Of a stretch of DNA of 64,000 nucleotides, positions 17,501 to 26,135 are shown in pieces (position 1 is the first letter of the stretch; the number at the start of each line of letters is the position of its first letter). Position numbers and translations under genes: made by a program. The stretch is from the NCBI GenBank assembly GCA_021808195.1, contig JAKBCE010000020.1:1-64000 (forward strand), in the 5' to 3' direction. This DNA is from Pseudomonadota bacterium (GTDB lineage: Bacteria > Pseudomonadota > Gammaproteobacteria > Steroidobacterales > Steroidobacteraceae). The notes under the pieces were generated by a model, which saw nothing but the letters and a program-made list of their open reading frames with translations, made no database searches and was not told the DNA's origin.

Positions 17501-20060
17501 AGACGCGCCGGATCCAATGATCGAGCGGCTCGGCGAGGCGCACGCCATGGCGCGCCTGCGCCGCCTTCGAGCTGCCCGCCAGAGTATGACAGGCGCGATA
17601 GACATCCTCGGGCAGCGCGTGCGGCTCGGGCGCCTGAACTTCGCCCTTGAGGTAGGCGCGGATCGTCGCCACATGCGTCTCGGTTTCGCGCGCGTAGATC
17701 TCGCGCAGCGCCTCATCCATACCCGCTGGCACAGCCGCCTCGCTCTGCGGCTCGCTCGTCCCCTGCGCTTCGGTCTGCAGCGGCGGCGGCGCTGCAGAGC
17801 CCTCCGGACCCTCGGGTTCGCGGCCAGCCGCCATCGCATGCGCGGTGGCCGTGATACCGGCCACATCGGTGGCGACGGGGCGGCCCGATTGCAGGTTTTC
17901 GATCAGTTGCGGCAGCGCAGCGATGGCCTGGCGCAGCTCCTCGAGAATCGCCGGGCTGCGGGTCAAGGTGTTATCGAGCAGCCGATTGAGCAGGCTCTCG
18001 ACCGACCAGGCGAGCTCGCCGAGCTCGCGCGCCCCCACCATGCGTCCGCTGCCCTTGAGGGTGTGAAACGCCCTGCGCACGATCTCGAGCGCCTCACGAT
18101 CGAGCGGGTTCTGATCCCAGAGCGGGAAATGGCGCCGGATCCGCGCCAGCTCCTCGTGCGCTTCTTCGATGAACAGTCTGACCAGCTCGGGACTGGCGCT
18201 CGCGGCGAGCGCCGTCAATTTGGCGGTTGAGGATTCCGCCGCCGCAACGGGCGCGGCGGGAACGGGAGCCAGGTCCGCCACGGTGATCATGGCCTGCGTC
18301 TCGCCCGCGGGGCTCATGAGCACCGTCTTGGCGAACGCCGATGGCTCGATGGCCGCAAGCGGCATGCTCTGCGGGGTGTGCTCTAGGAACTGCAGACAGG
18401 ACTGGGCGTTATCCAGCATGTACCACGGATCGCTGCGCCCGGCCTGCAGCGTTTCCATGTAGTACTCGAGACTGACAATCGCATCCGCCAGCCGGTCCAG
18501 CCAGCCTGGCGGTACTGCCGGCGCACTGGCACGCATGATTCGACGCAGGTGGATCGCAATGCCCTCGACGATCTCCACAGCCCGCGTCTTGCCCAGCATC
18601 AACAACGCGGCCTTCAACCCTGTCACCAGACCCTGCCAGTTATCGAGCGCCGCAGCATCCGGTGAGCCACCGATGCTTTGCGTGATCGCCTCCTTGATCC
18701 AGGTGAGATTCTGGATGCACTCGCGCAGCACGGCAGCCTGCACCTGCTGGAATTCGCGGTCCTCCCCCGGCCCCTCGCTCTCGGGCGCTGCGGACGGCCG
18801 GATCATCCCGACCAAGTTGTCATCGAGGCGGTCCTCGACTGCGATCAGGGCTGCGGCAATGTCCACCAGCAAGGCCTCGTCGGCCGGCACAGCGCTCTCC
18901 AGCATCCGTTCGAGCCGTTCGGTCTGGGTCTGCACGGCGGAGCGTTGTGCGCCGAGCCCGAGCACACCGAGCGTGTCGCCGATCTTGCGCAGCAGCGCGA
19001 CCTGCGGGCGCAGTTCCTCGCCCTGGCTCACCCCGCGGCGCCCATACTGCTCGAGGACTTCTTTGACCTTGGCCAGATCCTCGCGAATGGCGACCGCCAC
19101 CGTCTGCATCAGCTTGACGTTGGGCGCGGAGAGACTTTCCCGTTCCTGCTCGATGCTCTCATCCACCGGGAGCAGTTCATTCAGGCGAAACGACGCCCGC
19201 ACCGCCGCGACACGCGTACCGTTGCTGCTCGAGCGGCCAACGTAATAGAGGAGGTTGTTCAACAGATCGACCGGTGGACTCTGGCAATAGCGAGGCTCGC
19301 CGAGCTCGTACAGCCGGCGGATCTCTCGGTCCGCCAATCCGAGCAGCCGCTTGATCGATACCCCGCCCTCGAGCCCACCCTCGCGCAGCGCCTCGATCAC
19401 CGCGCCCACCACCCACCAGAGCTGGAATACCGGCTGGCGCGTCGCGGCCTTCTCCAACCGCTCGGCCACCGTCGCCAACGCGCCGAGGTTCTGCTCGACG
19501 CGCTCGCCGCGAATCCAGCCGATCAGCCCCGCCTGGAACTGCGCACGCAACCGCCGGCACCACTGCTCAACGCCCAGCTGCGGCTCGCCGGGCGAGGCCG
19601 CCTGAGGCTGCGCCTGCTTGTCGGACTTCAGGTTCAGCAGCAGCAGCGTGCCCTCGGACAGCAGCGCGCTGCCACGCACGGCCCGCAGGTCATTCAGCAG
19701 CGGCAGCAGAACGAGTGCGATGTCGCGGCCGCCAGCGAGCACCCGCTCCAGGTACCCCGGCAGCTGCACCAGGGCGCGCAGCAGCGCATCGAGACTCTCG
19801 GCCTGCCCCTTACGCTCACTCACGGTGGCGAGCAGGTAGTCGGCCACCAGCTCCATTTCCTCGGCGAGCAAGGCCGCGCCGTAGATCTCGAGCACGCGCA
19901 GCACGCCCTGCGCCTGATGCAGTTCCTGCTTGCAGCGCTCGAGCAGCGCGGCGTTGTCCGGCTGCTCGACGTAGCCTTCTATGGCGGCACGAGCCTCCCC
20001 CAGCGTGTGGGCGAGTTCATGCCCAACAAGCTCGAGCGTCTGCGAAGCGACTTCCGACAT
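14517..20060 (-). CDS. chpA: ChpA/PilL hybrid histidine kinase of the Chp system
   Basis: ChpA is the CheA-like kinase that phosphorylates PilG and PilH to control type IV pilus dynamics and cAMP. The product is 1847 residues, against about 2470 in P. aeruginosa. The first 560 residues are FimL/Hpt-like helices with degenerate H-boxes. Three clear Hpt boxes follow: HTLKGSGRM (about 666), CHTLAGSSKAA (about 823) and LHTLKGGARM (about 988). Dimerisation and HATPase modules follow (LLNVAGEASIARSRL about 1245, MLRNAVVHGIESP about 1420), then a CheW-like P5 and a C-terminal receiver (VVDDSITVRR, phospho-Asp in LLDIEMPRMDGYE about 1755). The ATG at 20060 lies 22 bp after pilJ; the frame upstream overlaps pilJ and is not coding. 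Confidence 0.94.
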   Translation of the reverse strand: MSEVASQTLELVGHELAHTLGEARAAIEGYVEQPDNAALLERCKQELHQAQGVLRVLEIYGAALLAEEMELVADYLLATVSERKGQAESLDALLRALVQLPGYLERVLAGGRDIALVLLPLLNDLRAVRGSALLSEGTLLLLNLKSDKQAQPQAASPGEPQLGVEQWCRRLRAQFQAGLIGWIRGERVEQNLGALATVAERLEKAATRQPVFQLWWVVGAVIEALREGGLEGGVSIKRLLGLADREIRRLYELGEPRYCQSPPVDLLNNLLYYVGRSSSNGTRVAAVRASFRLNELLPVDESIEQERESLSAPNVKLMQTVAVAIREDLAKVKEVLEQYGRRGVSQGEELRPQVALLRKIGDTLGVLGLGAQRSAVQTQTERLERMLESAVPADEALLVDIAAALIAVEDRLDDNLVGMIRPSAAPESEGPGEDREFQQVQAAVLRECIQNLTWIKEAITQSIGGSPDAAALDNWQGLVTGLKAALLMLGKTRAVEIVEGIAIHLRRIMRASAPAVPPGWLDRLADAIVSLEYYMETLQAGRSDPWYMLDNAQSCLQFLEHTPQSMPLAAIEPSAFAKTVLMSPAGETQAMITVADLAPVPAAPVAAAESSTAKLTALAASASPELVRLFIEEAHEELARIRRHFPLWDQNPLDREALEIVRRAFHTLKGSGRMVGARELGELAWSVESLLNRLLDNTLTRSPAILEELRQAIAALPQLIENLQSGRPVATDVAGITATAHAMAAGREPEGPEGSAAPPPLQTEAQGTSEPQSEAAVPAGMDEALREIYARETETHVATIRAYLKGEVQAPEPHALPEDVYRACHTLAGSSKAAQARHGVRLAEPLDHWIRRVFTSGVGLRSEDLTLLADCMSAMESVAEHLEEPTGYFASHLLLIERLAEAEKALDARIAAAEAQPEELPASPGTAAPASVSAEPPPVPVEPVVDYDPEVAAVFTEEALELIEGSERALGQWRAAAGSAECAFALKRALHTLKGGARMAGIMAMGDLSHELETLVGHAESGGLAADEAVFDVIQSSLDHLAGMREAVVNGQGVAPAQGMVARIRALTQPGTPPPTVPPLSEGVCAEPAQSEAIVTATEPEPGSESSAPAIAALTAVPQSPPADAAEPPVQPEFEPPVLAPAGLEPLSEVPIELDDALAVQGAEIERLIGGAVDPDAVPVLQVVAGEQTSTFPTPAEPLPPSVPAETLATPLPVPPGREPVAPAERQEMARVDAELLDKLLNVAGEASIARSRLDQQVSSIDFNLGELSRTVTRLKEQLRSLEIETEAQILHRHDPDTGHRSDFDPLELDRYSSIQQFSRALAETANDVASLQQLLENLTKDAHTLLQQQARTMTELQNGLMRTRMVPFQQHVQRLARIVRQAAADTDKRAELVVEGAAGELDRQVLERMLPPFEHMLRNAVVHGIESPAERLQRGKSPAGRIELQLRREGAQVVVRLSDDGAGMNLEAIRAKGRALGLIAPGPVSDEEAMQLILEPGFSTAGTVTQQAGRGVGMDVVATEIKRLGGALHMQTYPGTGTEFTIRLPFTLAISHALIARTADELYALPLPTVEGVLRLPLEQVNQYLGAESAAFEHGGQRYRFQHLAVFVGLPPSPLPAQDATVPVVLVRAGEHSTALVADELLGNREIVVKSVGPQIAGIRGISGATILGDGRIVIILDIGALVRAEWRGRGLAPAERDKADRRIFALVVDDSITVRRVTQRLLERNGMRVLTARDGMDAVALLQDHVPDIILLDIEMPRMDGYEVAAHVRNDPRLREVPIIMITSRVGEKHRARAIEFGVDDYLGKPYQETELLEAIGPLVERARASRRTGTSDSVEPGPAAAQGE

Positions 20061-20082
20061 CCAGTGGCTCCGGGCAGAGGGC

Positions 20083-21432
20083 TCAGTTGCCGCCCGCGGC
20101 AGTGATAGGGGCGGCACGGCTTGCAGCCGCGACGTTGTCCGGACGCTTGTACGCGCCGGTGGCGCCCGGCAGCGGACCGCCGGGCAGGCGGAATCCGGCC
20201 GCTGCGCGGCGCAGGCCCGCCGACAGCTCCGCCAGTTGGGCGATGGCAGCCGAAGTCGCGTTGGTCGACTCGGCGGTCTGTACGCTGATCTCGCGCAGGA
20301 CCTGCATGTTGCGCGCAATGTTCTGCGCACCGCTCGCCTGGGCGCGCGCGCTCGCCGAGATGTTCTGCACGAGGCTCGCGATCTGATTCGACACCTGCTC
20401 GATCTCATCGAGAGCGGCACCGGCATTCTCGGCAAGCAGTGCACCACCGACGACGTCGGTGGTGCTGCGCTCCATCGAGACCACCGCCTCGTTCGTGTCG
20501 GTCTGAATCGTGCGCACCAGCACCTCGATCTGCTTGGTGGCGTTGGCGGCCCGCTCGGCGAGCCGCTGCACTTCGTCGGCCACCACAGCGAAGCCACGTC
20601 CGGCCTCACCGGCCATCGACGCCTGAATCGAGGCGTTCAGCGCCAGGATATTGGTCTGCTCGGCAATGTCATTGATCAGCTCGACGATGTTGCCGATCTC
20701 CTGCGAGCTCTCTCCAAGGCGCTTGATGCGCTTGGAGGTTTCCTGAATGGTCTCGCGGATTGCGTTCATGCCATCGATGGTGCGCCGCACCGCATCGCCG
20801 CCCTTATGGGCGATCTCCACCGAATGACGCGCCACATCGGCCGCGCGCTCGGCATTGCCAGAGACCTCAGCGACCGAGTTCGCCATGCCCGATGCAGACT
20901 CCGTAGCCGATGCGATCTGCTTTGATTGCGCGCTGCTCGCCTTGGCGAGGTGCTGCGAGAGGGCCTGGGTCTGGCGCGCGGCGCTGTCGAGCTGGATCGC
21001 CGAATGATTGATGGTGGTCACCAGGCCGCGCAGCGCATCCACCGCGTAGTTGATGGAATCGGCGATCGCCCCGGTGATCTCCTCGGTGACGGTGGCCTGC
21101 ACCGTGAGGTCGCCGTCGGCAAGGCTCGAGAGCTCATCGAGCAGGCGCAGGATGGCCTGCTGATTGCGGTCGTTCTCTTTGCGCTGCGTCTCGGCGGCGA
21201 AGCGTTGATCCTGCACCGCCTTCGCAATACGTCCGGCCAGCACGATGGCCGCGACCACCAGCGCCACGGCCAGAGCGGCGAATGCGAGCGGGCCAAACCG
21301 CTCAAGCGGAGCGCTTGCACTGCCGGCGGCGAGGTAAGCCCCCACGGCACCGAGCAGCGTCAATCCGCCGCTGGCGGCGAGCAGCGCAGCGAGCGTGCGC
21401 GATTGAGCGGCGAGGGCGGGTTGTTCGCTCAT
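20083..21432 (-). CDS. pilJ: PilJ-type methyl-accepting receptor, lacking the periplasmic sensor
   Basis: This is the receptor of the Chp system. The 449-residue protein is much shorter than typical PilJ (about 680). Two transmembrane helices (about residues 14-36 and 46-67) are joined by only about ten residues, so the large periplasmic PilJ sensor is absent. The cytoplasmic part is complete: a HAMP-like stretch ([19 protein letters not shown]), then the signalling hairpin with the conserved tip [19 protein letters not shown] and [19 protein letters not shown]. Its start overlaps the pilI stop (ATGA). It lies directly upstream of chpA with no pilK methyltransferase gene between. Confidence 0.92.
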   Translation of the reverse strand: MSEQPALAAQSRTLAALLAASGGLTLLGAVGAYLAAGSASAPLERFGPLAFAALAVALVVAAIVLAGRIAKAVQDQRFAAETQRKENDRNQQAILRLLDELSSLADGDLTVQATVTEEITGAIADSINYAVDALRGLVTTINHSAIQLDSAARQTQALSQHLAKASSAQSKQIASATESASGMANSVAEVSGNAERAADVARHSVEIAHKGGDAVRRTIDGMNAIRETIQETSKRIKRLGESSQEIGNIVELINDIAEQTNILALNASIQASMAGEAGRGFAVVADEVQRLAERAANATKQIEVLVRTIQTDTNEAVVSMERSTTDVVGGALLAENAGAALDEIEQVSNQIASLVQNISASARAQASGAQNIARNMQVLREISVQTAESTNATSAAIAQLAELSAGLRRAAAGFRLPGGPLPGATGAYKRPDNVAAASRAAPITAAGGN

Positions 21433-21992
21433 GCCGCCGCTTCCGCAAACGCAGCGCTTTCCAGCAGGGCGCGCAGACTCAACACCGGCCAGCGTTCCGT
21501 GCCACGCCGGAAGGCTCCGGCAAGATAGTGCTCGCAGCGCGCCATGGTCGGCGGCGCATCGGCCGAAAACTCCGCCTCGGCAAAACGCCGGAAGCCGAGC
21601 ACCTCATCGACGATGAGCCCGGCGGGAATTTCCCGATGGTTCACCGCCACGACACGGGTGGTGCGCCCAATCGGGGTCGCACCGCTGCCGAGGAACTGGC
21701 GCAGGTCGATCACCGGCAGCAACTGACCGCGCACATTTGCCAGTCCCTTGATCCAGGGCTTGGCACCCGGCACACGGGTGATCCCGGCGGGCACGCCGAG
21801 CACCTCACGCGTCTCCTCGCGTGCCACCAGATACAGATCGCCGGCCATCCGCAGCGCGACGCCGACCCACTCGCGCTCGGCGGCGACGTCCTGCCCGGGC
21901 TGCGCCGAGACGGCGCGCGCGCGCCGCTCGAGCTCACAGAGCAGCTCGAACGGGCGGTCACGCAGGGATGCGAGCGGCGGTGCGTCACTCAT
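21429..21992 (-). CDS. pilI: PilI: CheW-like adaptor of the Chp system
   Basis: PilI couples PilJ to ChpA. The 187-residue CheW-domain protein contains the core pattern [29 protein letters not shown], equivalent to the W-I-x-G-x-x-N-x-R-G-x-x-x-P-V-x-D of CheW, and a second strand set [25 protein letters not shown]. The P. aeruginosa homologue is 178 residues. It lies 63 bp after pilH and its stop overlaps the pilJ start. Confidence 0.93.
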   Translation of the reverse strand: MSDAPPLASLRDRPFELLCELERRARAVSAQPGQDVAAEREWVGVALRMAGDLYLVAREETREVLGVPAGITRVPGAKPWIKGLANVRGQLLPVIDLRQFLGSGATPIGRTTRVVAVNHREIPAGLIVDEVLGFRRFAEAEFSADAPPTMARCEHYLAGAFRRGTERWPVLSLRALLESAAFAEAAA

Positions 21993-22055
21993 GGCGGGTT
22001 GGCACGAGCACGGTACGGGATGGGAAAGGTGTCGTGTGTAGCATGACTGGAGCGC

Positions 22056-22421
22056 TCAGCTCGCCAGCGCCAGGCGTGCCTTGGCGATCAGCTGGTCCGG
22101 CGAGACGGGCTTGACCATGTAATCCACCGCCCCCTGGCGCAGCCCCCAGATCCGGTCGGTCTCCTGTCCCTTGGAGGTCACCATGATGATGGGAATCTGC
22201 CGGGTGCGCGGATCATTCACCAACGCGCGGGTGGCCTGATAGCCGTTCATGCCCGGCATCACGATGTCCATGAAAATCAGATCCGGGTTCATCTCCCGCG
22301 CCAAACGGACGCCCTCGGCACCATCGGCGGCCGCGGCGGTTCGAAACCCGTGCTTCTCGAGCGCCGTCTGCATCACATGCACTTCCGTCGGCGAATCGTC
22401 GACGATCAGAATCAGCGCCAT
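22056..22421 (-). CDS. pilH: PilH: CheY-like response regulator
   Basis: This is a single receiver domain of 121 residues, the length of PilH in Pseudomonas. The acidic pocket is VDDS (residues 7-10), the phospho-Asp is in LIFMDIVMPGMNGYQ (near residue 52), and the switch Thr and Lys are in IIMVTSKGQ and YMVKPVSPDQL. PilH acts as the retraction-linked or phosphate-sink regulator in the Chp system. The ATG at 22421 has a GGGAGA ribosome site 8 nt upstream. A second ATG at 22430 lies immediately after that site and is less likely. It follows pilG by 5 bp. Confidence 0.95.
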   Translation of the reverse strand: MALILIVDDSPTEVHVMQTALEKHGFRTAAAADGAEGVRLAREMNPDLIFMDIVMPGMNGYQATRALVNDPRTRQIPIIMVTSKGQETDRIWGLRQGAVDYMVKPVSPDQLIAKARLALAS

Positions 22422-22426
22422 GGCCG

Positions 22427-22825
22427 TCATCTCCCGATATGCGTCTCGATTGCACTGAGCAGCTCGTCCTTGGTGAACGGCTTGGTCAGATAGTGCTCCG
22501 AGCCGACGATGCGACCACGGGCACGATCGAACAGACCGTCCTTGGACGACAGCATGATCACGGGGATGGAGCGGAACACCTTGTTGTGCTTGATCAGAGA
22601 GCAGGTCTGATAGCCGTCGAGTCGCGGCATCATGATATCGACAAAGACGATGTCCGGTTGATGGTCGGCGATCTTGGAGAGCGCGTCGAAACCGTCGATG
22701 GCCGTGTAGACCTCGCACCCCTCTTTGGCAAGGAGCGTCTCGGCCGTACGGCGGATCGTCTTACTGTCATCAATCACCAGGACCTTCAGGCCCTGGAGCT
22801 TCGTGTTGCTGGCGTTCACGGCCAC
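22427..22825 (-). CDS. pilG: PilG: CheY-like response regulator
   Basis: PilG is the extension-promoting regulator of the Chp system. The receiver domain has VIDDSKTIRRTAETLLAKEG, phospho-Asp in IVFVDIMMPRLDGYQ, IMLSSKDGLFD and YLTKPFTKDEL, all near identical to P. aeruginosa PilG from memory. The start is one of two GTG codons, 22825 or 22819, downstream of a GGAG site. The open frame begins 26 codons further up in non-conserved sequence. The product is about 132 residues. It is the first gene of the operon; gshB is divergent upstream, as in Pseudomonas. Confidence 0.93.
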   Translation of the reverse strand: MAVNASNTKLQGLKVLVIDDSKTIRRTAETLLAKEGCEVYTAIDGFDALSKIADHQPDIVFVDIMMPRLDGYQTCSLIKHNKVFRSIPVIMLSSKDGLFDRARGRIVGSEHYLTKPFTKDELLSAIETHIGR

Positions 22826-23073
22826 GCAACTCCTTATACTGTCGAGAGGAGGCTCGGGCGGCCGCCACGATAGCGGTTCCCGCCTCAGGTCCCGAGCGTA
22901 CACGCAATGCCCGAAACGGCGCCATGCGCGCTGCGGGCCCCGAGAACTCGCGCAGATTTTCTTTTAACATATCGGACCGACCCCCGCCATGCCCGCTGCG
23001 TCACGGGTTGTGCGAGCCGGCAGCACTCGCGCCTGAGCCGGACAGCGGCCGCGGGTCCTGGCATCATCGCGCC

Positions 23074-24036
23074 ATGCCTACTCGTCTTGGCGTGATCATG
23101 GATCCGATCAGCGCCATTCACTACGCCAAGGACTCGACCCTCGCCATGCTACTCGCGGCCCAGGCCCGCGGCTGGTCGCTCGTTTATTTTGAGCAGCGCG
23201 ATCTGTGGCTGCGCGACGGCATCGCCTGGGGCCGCGGCCGTCCGCTCACCGTCAAAGCCGACCCCACCGCCTGGTTCGCGCTCGGCGAGCCGCAGAACAT
23301 GCGCCTCGGGCAGCTCGATGGCGTGCTGATGCGCAAAGATCCGCCGTTCGACACCGAATACATCTACACCACGTACATCCTGGAGCGGGCCGAATCCCAG
23401 GGTGCGCGCGTGGTGAATCGGCCGCAGGGCCTGCGCGACATGAATGAGAAGGTCTACACGGCCTGGTTCCCGCAATGCTGCGCCCCGACGCTGATTACCC
23501 GCAGCATGGACGATATGGCGGCCTTTCTCGCCGAGCACGGCAAGATCGTCTGCAAGCCGCTGCACGGCATGGGGGGACGCTCGATCTTCGTGCTTGAGCA
23601 GCACGATAAGAACATGGGGGTGGTATTCGAGACGCTCACCGACTACGGACAGCGCTTTGCGATCGCGCAGCGCTACCTGCCGGAGATCGTCACGGGGGGC
23701 GACACCCGCGTGCTGCTGGTCGACGGAGAGCCATTGCCCTTCGGCTTGGCCCGCATCCCTCAGCCGCACGATAACCGCGGCAATCTCGCCGCCGGCGCCC
23801 GCGCCGAGGTGCGCCCGCTCACCGATCGGGAACACTGGCTCGCCGCGCAGATCGGCCCGACGCTGGCGGCGGCGGGCATGCTGTTCGTGGGCCTGGATGT
23901 GATCGGCGGATACGTCACCGAAATCAATGTGACCAGCCCCACCGGCATCCGCGAGATCGAAAAGCAGCACCCGATCGACATCGGCGGCCGCCTGATGGAG
24001 GCGATCGAGCGGCGGCTCGCGCCCGCGGGGCGGTGA
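23074..24036 (+). CDS. gshB: Glutathione synthetase
   Basis: This cytoplasmic ATP-grasp ligase joins gamma-glutamylcysteine and glycine. The 320-residue protein has the N-terminal GVIMDPISAIHYAKDSTLAML, the substrate region LMRKDPPFDTEYIYTTYILE, VNRPQGLRDMNEK, the glycine-rich loop KPLHGMGGRSIF, RYLPEI..GDTRVLLVDGEP, and the C-terminal EINVTSPTGIREI metal and glycine site. E. coli GshB is 316 residues. The ATG at 23074 matches the family start. It is divergent from pilG across about 250 bp and 10 bp upstream of the TonB-like gene. Confidence 0.97.
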   Translation: MPTRLGVIMDPISAIHYAKDSTLAMLLAAQARGWSLVYFEQRDLWLRDGIAWGRGRPLTVKADPTAWFALGEPQNMRLGQLDGVLMRKDPPFDTEYIYTTYILERAESQGARVVNRPQGLRDMNEKVYTAWFPQCCAPTLITRSMDDMAAFLAEHGKIVCKPLHGMGGRSIFVLEQHDKNMGVVFETLTDYGQRFAIAQRYLPEIVTGGDTRVLLVDGEPLPFGLARIPQPHDNRGNLAAGARAEVRPLTDREHWLAAQIGPTLAAAGMLFVGLDVIGGYVTEINVTSPTGIREIEKQHPIDIGGRLMEAIERRLAPAGR

Positions 24037-24046
24037 CATCGCGGCG

Positions 24047-24916
24047 ATGGCTGCCCCATCCGCATCGATTCAGTCCGGCCGCGCGCCGCGCGACCGTCTG
24101 CTGGCGATGCTATTTCTCGCCACGTTGCTGCACGGACTGCTCATTCTCGGGGTGACCTTCAGCACGCCGCTGGCCGGCGGACGGGGCGCACCCGGTTTGC
24201 GCGTACTGCTGGTCTCCGATCAGCTGCCGAGCGCCCGACGCAACCCCAATGCCACCTACCTCGCACAGCGCACCCAGCTTGGCTCGGGCAACACGCAACA
24301 CGACGTGTCGCCGCACACGCCGGCGCTGCGCACTGGGGTACCCGCCGCCGCTCGCGGCGGCCATGCGACCGCACCGCCGGGCCGACCGGCCCAAGGCGGC
24401 GCGGAGCGCGTGCTCACCACCACCGGCTGGAGCACCCGCGTGACGTACCGCATCAGCAGCGCAGCGGGGTCGCTCGCCGGATCGCTCGCGCCGGGAGCCG
24501 ACGGCGCACTCGGATCGAGCGCGAGCGGCCCGGCGCGACTGCGCGGACCGAAGCGTGAGCTGTGGGTCAGCCCCGATACCCGCTCGGCCCTCGTCGCGCC
24601 CTATCTGGTCGCATGGCGGCGCAAGGTGGAGCGGATCGGCACCCTGAACTTTCCACTTGCCGCACGCGAGGCGGGCCCGCACGCCGATCCGGTAATCGCA
24701 GTGGCCATCAGCGCCAATGGCCGCCTCGTGCACGCGGCCATCGCGCGCTCCAGTGGCGACCCGGCGCTTGATCAGGCGGCGCTTGCGATCCTGCGCATCG
24801 CCAGCCCGTTCGATCCGTTCCCCCCCAACCTGGCGAGTCGGTACCAGATCCTGCGCTTCACCTACGAGTGGCAGTTCAAGGGTGGACGGATGCGCGGATC
24901 GGTGCGCATGCCTTGA
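24047..24916 (+). CDS. TonB-like energy transducer
   Basis: The 289-residue protein has a short cytoplasmic N-terminus, one transmembrane helix at about residues 19-38 (LLAMLFLATLLHGLLILGV), a low-complexity periplasmic spacer rich in Gly, Ala, Arg and Pro, and a C-terminal TonB domain at about 205-280 (YLVAWRRKVERIGTLNFP, ISANGRLVHAAIARSSGDPALDQAALAILRIASPF). It occupies the place of the TonB3-like gene between gshB and yqgE in Pseudomonas, which affects twitching motility there. ExbB and ExbD are not encoded nearby. Confidence 0.87.
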   Translation: MAAPSASIQSGRAPRDRLLAMLFLATLLHGLLILGVTFSTPLAGGRGAPGLRVLLVSDQLPSARRNPNATYLAQRTQLGSGNTQHDVSPHTPALRTGVPAAARGGHATAPPGRPAQGGAERVLTTTGWSTRVTYRISSAAGSLAGSLAPGADGALGSSASGPARLRGPKRELWVSPDTRSALVAPYLVAWRRKVERIGTLNFPLAAREAGPHADPVIAVAISANGRLVHAAIARSSGDPALDQAALAILRIASPFDPFPPNLASRYQILRFTYEWQFKGGRMRGSVRMP

Positions 24917-24947
24917 GCCGCGCGCCGTCCGTCCCCATACTGGACGC

Positions 24948-25619
24948 ATGGGCGAAGACCGCGGCAAACCACCGAGCGATGCGCAGCTTCAGGTCGAGGC
25001 GCAGGCGGGCGATGTGCCTGTCGAGGGACCGACGAGCGAGGGCACGGAACCGGGCGCGGAGAATTTTGCCAGTCTGACCAATCACCTGCTGATCGCGATG
25101 CCCTCGCTCACCGATCCGAATTTCGCGCAGACCGTTGCGCTCATTTGCGAACACACCGATCGCGGCGCGCTCGGCATCGTGCTCAATAAGCCGCTGCCGA
25201 TGCGATTGTCCGATGTGCTCGAACAGATGCGCATCACACCTTCCAGCGAAAACATCGCTGCCCAGCCGGTACTGCGCGGCGGCCCGGTGAATACCGACCG
25301 CGGCTTCGTGCTGCACCGACCGGGCGGCCAGTGGGATCACACGCACAAAGTGTCCGAGACCATCCAGGTCACCACCTCGCGCGATGTGCTCGCCGCGATG
25401 GCACGCGGCGAGGGCCCGCAGGACGCATTCATTGCTCTCGGCTACGCCGGCTGGGATTCGGGGCAACTCGAGCGCGAGATCCGCGAGAATGCCTGGATGT
25501 CGGTGCCGGTCGACGCCCGCGTGGTGTTCGAACTGCCGTTCGCGGAACGCTGGAGCGGTGCCTGGCGGCTGCTCGGCATCAACGTCGGCCAGCTCAGCCT
25601 GACCGCCGGACATGCCTGA
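24948..25619 (+). CDS. yqgE: YqgE/AlgH family protein
   Basis: The biochemical role is unknown; the P. aeruginosa homologue AlgH affects alginate gene expression. The DUF179 domain covers about residues 40-223: SLTNHLLIAMPSLTDPNFAQTVALICEH, GALGIVLNKPL, VLRGGPVNTDRGFVLH, GYAGWDSGQLEREIRENAW and WRLLGIN. The first 40 residues, acidic and Pro/Gly-rich, are an unusual extension; no start codon lies between the ATG at 24948 and the conserved part, so the extension seems real. Its end overlaps ruvX by 8 bp. Confidence 0.94.
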   Translation: MGEDRGKPPSDAQLQVEAQAGDVPVEGPTSEGTEPGAENFASLTNHLLIAMPSLTDPNFAQTVALICEHTDRGALGIVLNKPLPMRLSDVLEQMRITPSSENIAAQPVLRGGPVNTDRGFVLHRPGGQWDHTHKVSETIQVTTSRDVLAAMARGEGPQDAFIALGYAGWDSGQLEREIRENAWMSVPVDARVVFELPFAERWSGAWRLLGINVGQLSLTAGHA

Positions 25620-26061
25620 ACCGATCCTTCGCCTCATCGCCTTCGACTTCGGACTCAAACGCATCGGCATGGCCACCGGAGACAGCCTGACGGGCACGGC
25701 CGCGCCACGACCCGCCGTGGGCGCGCGCCAGGGTGATCCGGACTGGGAGGCGATCGGGTGCGAGATGCGTGCGTTCAATCCCGGGCGTGTGGTGGTGGGA
25801 GCCCCGTATAATGCCGATGGAACAGCCGGCGCCCTGCTGCCGCGTGTCCGTCGTTTCGCCGAGGAAATCAAACGCCGCTTTGCGCTGCCCGTGAGCCTCG
25901 TCGATGAGCGGTTCTCATCTCTCGAAGCGAGCGAGGCGCTGAAGAGCCGCCGCGCGCGCGGCGAACGACGGCGACTGCGACGTGAGGACATCGACAGCGC
26001 GGCGGCAGCAGTGATCCTGGAACGCTGGCTGTCCGGAGAGTCTGGAGAAGAACTGCCATGA
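25612..26061 (+). CDS. ruvX: Holliday junction resolvase-like RuvX/YqgF
   Basis: This RNase H-fold nuclease family is linked to 16S rRNA 5'-end processing and possibly Holliday junctions. The 149-residue protein has the catalytic Asp in LIAFDFGLKRIGMATGDS, VVVGAPYNADGT, VDERFSSLEA, and the C-terminal acidic DIDSAAAAVILERWL. The usual length is 138-155. It overlaps yqgE by 8 bp, and its stop overlaps the start of a 25-codon ORF that runs into pyrB. Confidence 0.94.
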   Translation: MPEPILRLIAFDFGLKRIGMATGDSLTGTAAPRPAVGARQGDPDWEAIGCEMRAFNPGRVVVGAPYNADGTAGALLPRVRRFAEEIKRRFALPVSLVDERFSSLEASEALKSRRARGERRRLRREDIDSAAAAVILERWLSGESGEELP

Positions 26062-26135
26062 ATCCCATGATCCCGCGCGCGATCGATCCCGGATCGCTCC
26101 ATTGCGGACTACCGCGCCGGAGGCCGCATGACTGA
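26058..26135 (+). CDS. 25-codon ORF coupling ruvX to pyrB
   Basis: An ATG overlaps the ruvX stop (ATGA), and the frame runs 25 codons to a TGA inside the first codons of pyrB (ATGACTGA). The peptide is MNPMIPRAIDPGSLHCGLPR followed by five more residues. In Pseudomonas this interval holds pyrR. No run of pyrimidine-rich codons, hairpin or U-run that would mark a pyrBI-style attenuator was seen. It may serve only to pass ribosomes from ruvX to pyrB, or it may be chance. Confidence 0.3.
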   Translation: MNPMIPRAIDPGSLHCGLPRRRPHD

